Positions 59,040-64,000 of a DNA stretch of 64,000 nt are shown in pieces. Numbering within the stretch: the first letter of the stretch is position 1; the number at the start of each line of letters is the position of its first letter. Where the stretch lies: positions 50,760,214-50,824,213 of the forward strand of contig NW_025336087.1 of assembly GCF_004798865.1 (NCBI RefSeq), read 5' to 3'. This stretch comes from Varanus komodoensis (lineage: Eukaryota > Chordata > Lepidosauria > Squamata > Varanidae). A program made the position numbers and the translations under genes. The notes under the pieces are model-generated. The model was not told the origin of the DNA and made no database searches. It was given only the letters and a program-made list of their open reading frames with translations.

Positions 59040-61145
59040 AATAGCTACAATTGGTTCTCATAAAAAGCTCCTTGTGACAAGTCCGTGTGATTTCTGGCCC
59101 AAATCATGCACAGTTTACATGTAGCAAACAAATCATCCTTATTCAGTTATTCTGCACCTGAACAAAGCAAGCGTATGAAGAGAGGGAGCACTCCAGCCTC
59201 AATCAGTCCTTGTGCGATTCTGCCACTCTACGTACACATGGAGGTAACAATCTGAAGAGGAAAGCCCCAGCAGGTTCTTTGCTACAAGTAGAGGGAGGCT
59301 GAAATGGGCCAGGAGCGTGTCCTGCCCTTGTGGATGTGCTTTGCCTGGGTATGGAATGCTTGCACAGGGCTTTCTCCTGCCTAAACATGACTGAAGGCCT
59401 GAGTTACATGGCCCTCCATGCTGCAGAACCAGCAGGAAAATGCCCGCCCAGTTTGGGGAAAAGGAGATGCTACTGAGCCCGCTTTCTCATAACAGAAGCC
59501 TGTGAGGGCTCCTCTATTTTGTGTCTGGAGAGGTAAACTGGGACAGCTTGAGGTGAAAGTGCAAGTGCTGCCCTCACAATCCAAGCCATACAGGACCCAA
59601 AGCCAGCCAGGTTGATTTGGATGTGAGGCCAAATGGCCCTCAAGCATCTCTCTCTAATCCCTAGCAGCAAAAATGCAATACTAGCACCTTTAATTGTTAA
59701 CAGGCGCTGCTGTGTGAGACCAGTTTCACTCTGCCGAATAATAGGGACAAACTGAAGATACTTTCCAGGTAAGAAAATGTCCGGTGCTCCTCATGGTGCT
59801 TTTGACTCAGTTAATGTTATTTCCGAGTCGGCCATGTTTGTTCGCTTATCCATGTGTGAGAATCCGCTAGATTTGCACATAACTGGCATACAAAGAGTTA
59901 TGTATGTCTCCCAAATATCGCAAACTCACTTGCCATAAGTCATTGCAAGCATAATCCCCCCTCAAAAGTGTGTGTGTGTGGGAGGGGAGTTCTCCCACAT
60001 GTGTGCTTGCGGTGACAAATACCATTTAATCTCCCATCTTATGGTATAATTACAGGAACTTTTAAAAATGATGTTCTATTATTTGAACAATAATTTTGAG
60101 TGAAGCAGCTTGGAGTGTTGCATTAGCTGTCAGCATTTCACTGCCAATAGTGAAGAGAAAAGAATGGGTGGGGGAAATAGCCTTGTATGCCTGGTATTAG
60201 GCTAAGGAAGTGATTTGCTAGTGAAGACAGCTTTGGGATGGTATAACAGCAACTGTTAAAAGATGGATTTGCATGGGAATGGAACAAAGCACCAAGTATC
60301 AAGTTAAATTAAGCCTCAAAGGCAATGACAAGTCAGCTGGTTAAAACACCTTCACCTCAAAAACTGAAAAAAAGAGGTTTGAGGTACAAGGATAAAAGGA
60401 GAGTACTTAAAATTTATCCTGTGAAGTGTGTCTGTGTACATATGTGCACCTGTGTGCACACTCCAGTCATTAGAAAAGGAAATTTATTAGCTCCTAAAAG
60501 TGGGTGCCAGTAATTGCCATCTAAAATGAAATATCCATCCATCCAGAGTCTCTGGGGCCTCTGTGGAATGCTGTGCAGTATATAGGATTGTTTTGGGCAG
60601 CGGGTGGGGGAGAAGGCAATATTTCTTATTTCATTATCAGTACCTCCTTTCAAGGGTGCAAAAGCTCATGCCAGGGGCCCAAATCTGCCCCTCCAGGGGT
60701 CTCTAGGAAATCACACTCCTTTCCCTCAACAAGCAATCATTAGGTGGTGCCCACCCCCTTTGTGCAGTTTTTCTCCCCATTTTGAAGGGCTCACGTGCCT
60801 ATCCTAAGACTTAGTTACTGGTAGTACAAGCTTAAAGCTGAAATGGGCTGGCTTTGGGGGTGGGGGTGGCTGTGGCCGCACTCACCACTGGAAGAAGGCT
60901 GCTATGAGCTTAAAAAAAAGGGGTACCACCTTAGCCTAAACAACGTTCTGCAGCCTTATTATAATGCATGTTATATAATTATATTGTCATTTTAACCACT
61001 TTGTCCCCCACATCTGAACCATTTGTCTCTATCATATCTGCATGCTATATGATAGTAAAGCCAATGTGGGTGCAAGTTGCTGTTTTCTGCATTCTAGGAC
61101 AGAAATCAATATGACATTTCTTGTAGCATCCTTCCCATGTTCAAT
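59040..61145. other. Unassigned non-coding stretch
   Basis: No gene or repeat family recognised. A short TG run at about 59,970-59,979 and another TGTG-rich patch at about 60,427-60,460. The segment at about 60,030-60,150 has no repeat signature. Confidence 0.5.
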
Positions 61146-61149
61146 TAAG

Positions 61150-61260
61150 GTGCCATCCTATGCAAGTTTAGACAGAAAAAAAGGCCCACACTTTAGCTGG
61201 GCTGGGATATACCCAGGTTTGTAGCCTTATTTTTCACCTAAAATTGTATAGAATTGAGCC
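61150..61260. repeat. Possible diverged palindromic element
   Basis: 'gtgccatcctatgcaagtttagacagaaaaaaaggcccacactttagctggg' resembles the left arm of the 50,028 element, and 'tgtatagaattgagcc' could be the decayed right edge. Weak. Confidence 0.3.
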
Positions 61261-61399
61261 CTTTGGTTACCTTTGTGACTAAGGTGATCAAGAAAGTGGG
61301 GGCATCCACACCAGACACATCTGGAAGATACTGATTATCTGGATCCATTTTGATCATGCTTTTGACTAGGATAACAGAGGCAACTGCCATGGATATCAC

Positions 61400-61690
61400 A
61401 GTGCGCCAATATCAAAAGACTTGCACCTGTCGCCAATCATTTTCTGGGCTCAATTCATGATGTTGATGTTAAACTTAAAACAGCTTTTAGCTCTCTAAGG
61501 GACCCCTTGTCTCACTATGAAGCTGCCCAATTAAATATCTTACCATACACTGTCTAATGAACATGCACATGCTTTGGTGCGCCTGGAAAACACTGGGCAG
61601 TACTGAGATTATTTTTGGGTCTTCATTCCACAGTAGAAAATTTCTCTCTGATGTACAAAATCTACTCTATTGCTGAAAATTATGATTCAA
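61400..61690 (+). mobile_element. Old L2 LINE coding fragment
   Basis: 'gggctcaattcatgatgttgatgttaaacttaaaacagctttt...gaccccttgtctcactatgaagctgccc' translates to SIHDVDVKLKTAFSSLRDPL and SHYEAAQL, in the order of the L2 region before the C-terminal R-AFSV-AP motif. The remaining C-terminal part is too eroded to read. It may belong with the tail at 62,480, with unrelated DNA between. Confidence 0.5.
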
Positions 61691-61699
61691 TTATGGGTG

Positions 61700-62475
61700 T
61701 TCCTACTTAGTTTCAAGTAAGAGTGGAGGCATTCTTCAGGAGTTTGTGCTCATGCCAGAAATCTGGAATTTAATTGTTTGTTGTTCCCTCGATATGCATA
61801 AAACCCTACACCCTAATACCCTTGGGCAGGAGGAGCAGCAGAGGTAATCTTTGCCTCCCCGTCCTCCAACCCTGCAATTTTGCTAGACAGCGTTTTTTGC
61901 CCATCTCCAAAAGCATTTTGGAAGGGGAGAGGAGGAGGCTGGGGAAGTATCAGGACAGCTCCTATCCGGGCCTTCCCAGTTTCTTCCTTCCTTCTTTCCC
62001 TGCTCACTGAATGAACTCCTGGCACCTCTCTCCAAGGTTGCATTCCCGGATTCAGAGAGGCAGCCAACATGACCCACTCCATACCAGCCGCAAGAGGGCA
62101 CAGGGGTCAGAGTTCTGATTCCCAGTTCCAGAGCTGGGAATCCAAGAAATCCTCTGGTCATGCAGAGGCTGCCTAGTTCCCATGCAATAGTTCCTAGTTC
62201 TTCCTTCCCCAAGTAAGAAATCCCAATGTGTTTTCATATGAAAATATTTCTGGTGCCAACAGACTTGTTGCAAGTCACTTGTTTTTGCAGAATGTCCTTG
62301 ACAAAGATGCAATAAGAACTGAATATATTTAAGCAGTATTGTGATCTTTGTTCTTGTTGTTTGATTAATGTATTTTTTTGTAATGCTATAGGGTTTGTTA
62401 AGCTTGATACGGTTTGGAGCATGTCATAATCAGCCCTTTTATCCTATGGGCTCTGGTTTGCAGCCATAGCGTTTT
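61700..62475. other. Unassigned stretch between L2 pieces
   Basis: A GC-richer patch at 61,820-62,150 with short frames on both strands but no recognised domain. If the L2 pieces on either side are one copy, this is later inserted DNA of unknown origin. Confidence 0.4.
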
Positions 62476-62479
62476 GTTG

Positions 62480-62604
62480 TGGTTTTACTATTTTAAAATG
62501 GCTTTACTACAGTTTTTATGGGGTCATTGATTGTTCTGATTTGCTGTGCACTGCTGTGTGATGGCCTTTAGAAGAAAGGCAATACAGAAATAAATAAATA
62601 CACT
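62480..62604 (+). mobile_element. L2 LINE 3' tail
   Basis: 'ggggtcattgattgttctgatttgctgtgcactgctgtgtgatggcctttagaagaaaggcaatacagaaataaataaatac' follows the L2 tail layout of a T-rich 3' untranslated end, a ggc-ata-aaat phrase and AAAT repeats. Confidence 0.6.
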
Positions 62605-62736
62605 TCGTTTATCCTTCACCCAAACTGTAATTGCAAAAAGCCTTGTTCTTCTTCAGCAAGAAAGTAGAGCGGCTTAGCATCGGAGTGTGGACTGAATTAG
62701 TCCCATTGTCAGTGCTAACTAAAAGGGCTGTTTATA

Positions 62737-62990
62737 AGAACATAAGACAAGCCTTGCTGGATCAGACCAAATGTCCATCCAGTCCAACCGCCTGCTTTCC
62801 AGATGTGCACCAGATGTGGGAACGCCACAAAGAGCAGAGGAAGGCAACAGATCTCTCTTGCTGTTCTGAGCAGCTGGTATTAAGCCGTGTCCTGCCTTGA
62901 AGTTGGAAGTTCGATATTGCTATCATCATGGCTATAACCACGGATGGCCTTATCCTCCACAAATTTGTCTAATCCCACGTCAATTAATTT
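62737..62990 (-). mobile_element. CR1 LINE, antisense fragment
   Basis: 'ataagaacataagacaagccttgctggatcagaccaaatgtccatccagtccaacc' and 'gctataaccacggatggccttatcctccacaaatttgtctaatccca' match the complement of CR1 (aagaacataagaa-agcctgctggatcagaccaa...catgaatttgtctaatcc). This is the same section as the left half of the 37,355 copy but better preserved at its start. Confidence 0.8.
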
Positions 62991-63119
62991 AATTATTCAT
63001 TAAATTCATTAAATCCCATTTTAAAGGGGATTCAATATTGCTATTAATATTATTACTCCTAATAATTAATACTTGTTCTTAATACTTTGTTGTTCTTAAT
63101 TCTTAATTAATTTGATTAA
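62991..63119. repeat. TTAAT-rich low-complexity stretch
   Basis: Many overlapping ttaatt, attaat and ttaaat words between a CR1 fragment and a MIR-like fragment. Likely local slippage growth. Confidence 0.6.
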
Positions 63120-63240
63120 ATTGCATTTATTAAATTGCATTTCTATCCTGTCTTTTTCCCTCTTGTGAGGAACCTAAGGCAGCTTACATAGCTGCATTTT
63201 ATCATCACAACCATTTAAACTGCTGGATAACACCACATCC
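63120..63240 (-). mobile_element. MIR-like SINE tail, antisense
   Basis: 'gcatttctatcctgtctttttccctcttgtgaggaacctaaggcagcttacatagctgcattttatcatcacaacca' matches the complement of the MIR-like SINE 3' half (gttgttgtgaggataaaat...gccgccttgagctcc...aggcaggatataaa). The tRNA-like half is missing. Confidence 0.55.
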
Positions 63241-63244
63241 TTCT

Positions 63245-64000
63245 GCAGTGATTATTAAGATATGTTCAGAGCATCTACACATTGAGATCTGGAGCATCCC
63301 AGAGCAAGAGTGTATAACTGCCAGAATGCAACTGAATTTGAAACAGTTTCAAAAGCATGTGGTCTGTTCCTTAGCTATAGATGCTCTCCCCACAAATTCA
63401 AATGGCTTTAAAAAAGTGAAAACAAAACTGAATTTTTGAAGTGACTTAAATTAGAAAGTAATGCCTCTATTTCCCACCACTGCCATGTCCAGTGTGATGC
63501 TGCTCCAATGGAAACCTCCATCTTCTATTTTGTGACAAATGAGCTTTGTTTCTCAGGGAGAATGTTTGAAAGTAGGATTTAATGTCACAATATTATAATA
63601 TTCCAATCCTTTCGGAATTTCATGCATGATAGTGTGAAGACAGGAGGGCAGTAACACCTTCACTAGTATCCAAAGGAAACTGCACTCCAGTCTTGATTTT
63701 AGGATAAGGATGTTGGATGCAATTAATGTTAGCAACCACTCCAGGGAAGACAAAGAGAATTTGCAGCCTTTAGAATGGATAGCAGCTGCTTCCCTCCATC
63801 ACTTGCTTTCTTTCGCCACCAAAGACTGCCCTGTCGGAAGGCATCCAGGAGAGGGAAAGAGGCAGACCAAGAGGAGCACAAGACCTGCCCTAGATGCTCC
63901 TCTGCTCTCTTGGCCGTCTACCATCAGCTGCCCTGTGGGAAGAATTCCCTCTTGAGGGGAAGTAGATGAGCATGACAATAGAGACCTGTCCCTGTTCCAG
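63245..64000. other. Unassigned non-coding stretch to window end
   Basis: No gene or repeat family recognised. The frames at 63,710-63,969 overlap one another and have no domain. Confidence 0.5.

Noticed and set aside
1-64000. Retroviral, LTR or other virus-like elements
   Set aside because: I looked for recognisable protease, integrase, gag or envelope-like stretches and paired long terminal repeats and saw none. The reverse transcriptase remnants are all LINE-type.

Overview
This window looks like repeat-rich, AT-leaning intergenic or intronic DNA from an amniote, most likely a squamate reptile. That call is an inference from the repeats: a BovB-type RTE LINE, many L2 LINE 3' ends with the tail signature gccgccccgag...ggcatagaaat(AAAT)n, CR1 LINEs ending in an 8-bp TTTCTRTG-type tail, a tRNA-derived SINE of lepidosaur type, MIR-like SINEs and several hAT-like non-autonomous elements. 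I found no host protein-coding exon, rRNA, functional tRNA, CRISPR array or bacterial-type gene organisation. No open frame of convincing length or composition belongs to the host; nearly all open frames are chance or lie inside transposon remnants. I saw no retroviral or other virus-like element.

Layout. 1-5.2 kb: mostly unassigned sequence. 5.24-9.74 kb: one degraded RTE (BovB-like) LINE on the + strand, split at 7,204-8,698 by a hAT-like composite. That composite has two directly repeated ~380-bp elements with matching inverted termini, flanking exactly four ~178-bp satellite units that carry TTAGGG-like motifs. 9.7-33 kb: mostly unassigned, with scattered small elements (MIR-like SINE, palindromic MITEs, an old L2 fragment, a GC-rich unknown segment, an antisense LINE tail). 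33-43.5 kb: denser repeats, comprising an antisense tRNA-SINE, L2 fragments, a CR1 on the minus strand interrupted by a GC-rich insert, a 1.5-kb L2 with recognisable reverse transcriptase, and a second CR1 interrupted by a palindromic MITE. 45-52.5 kb: three L2 3' ends of one subfamily, small palindromic elements and several perfect hairpins. 56.7-57.3 kb: a SINE inserted into an older MIR-like SINE, with a 12-bp target-site duplication. 58.3-63.3 kb: a CR1 3' end with its tail, L2 pieces, another antisense CR1 and a MIR-like fragment.

There are no cooperating genes. What can be read is a history of nested insertion: RTE, CR1 and MIR-like copies form the older layer, and hAT-type MITEs, the satellite-bearing composite and the tRNA-SINE landed in them later. 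The most unusual object is the hAT/satellite/hAT composite at 7,212-8,690. All family assignments come from recognising sequence by eye; no database search, alignment software or conservation data was available, and boundaries are approximate to about 10-50 bp unless a terminus or duplication is named.
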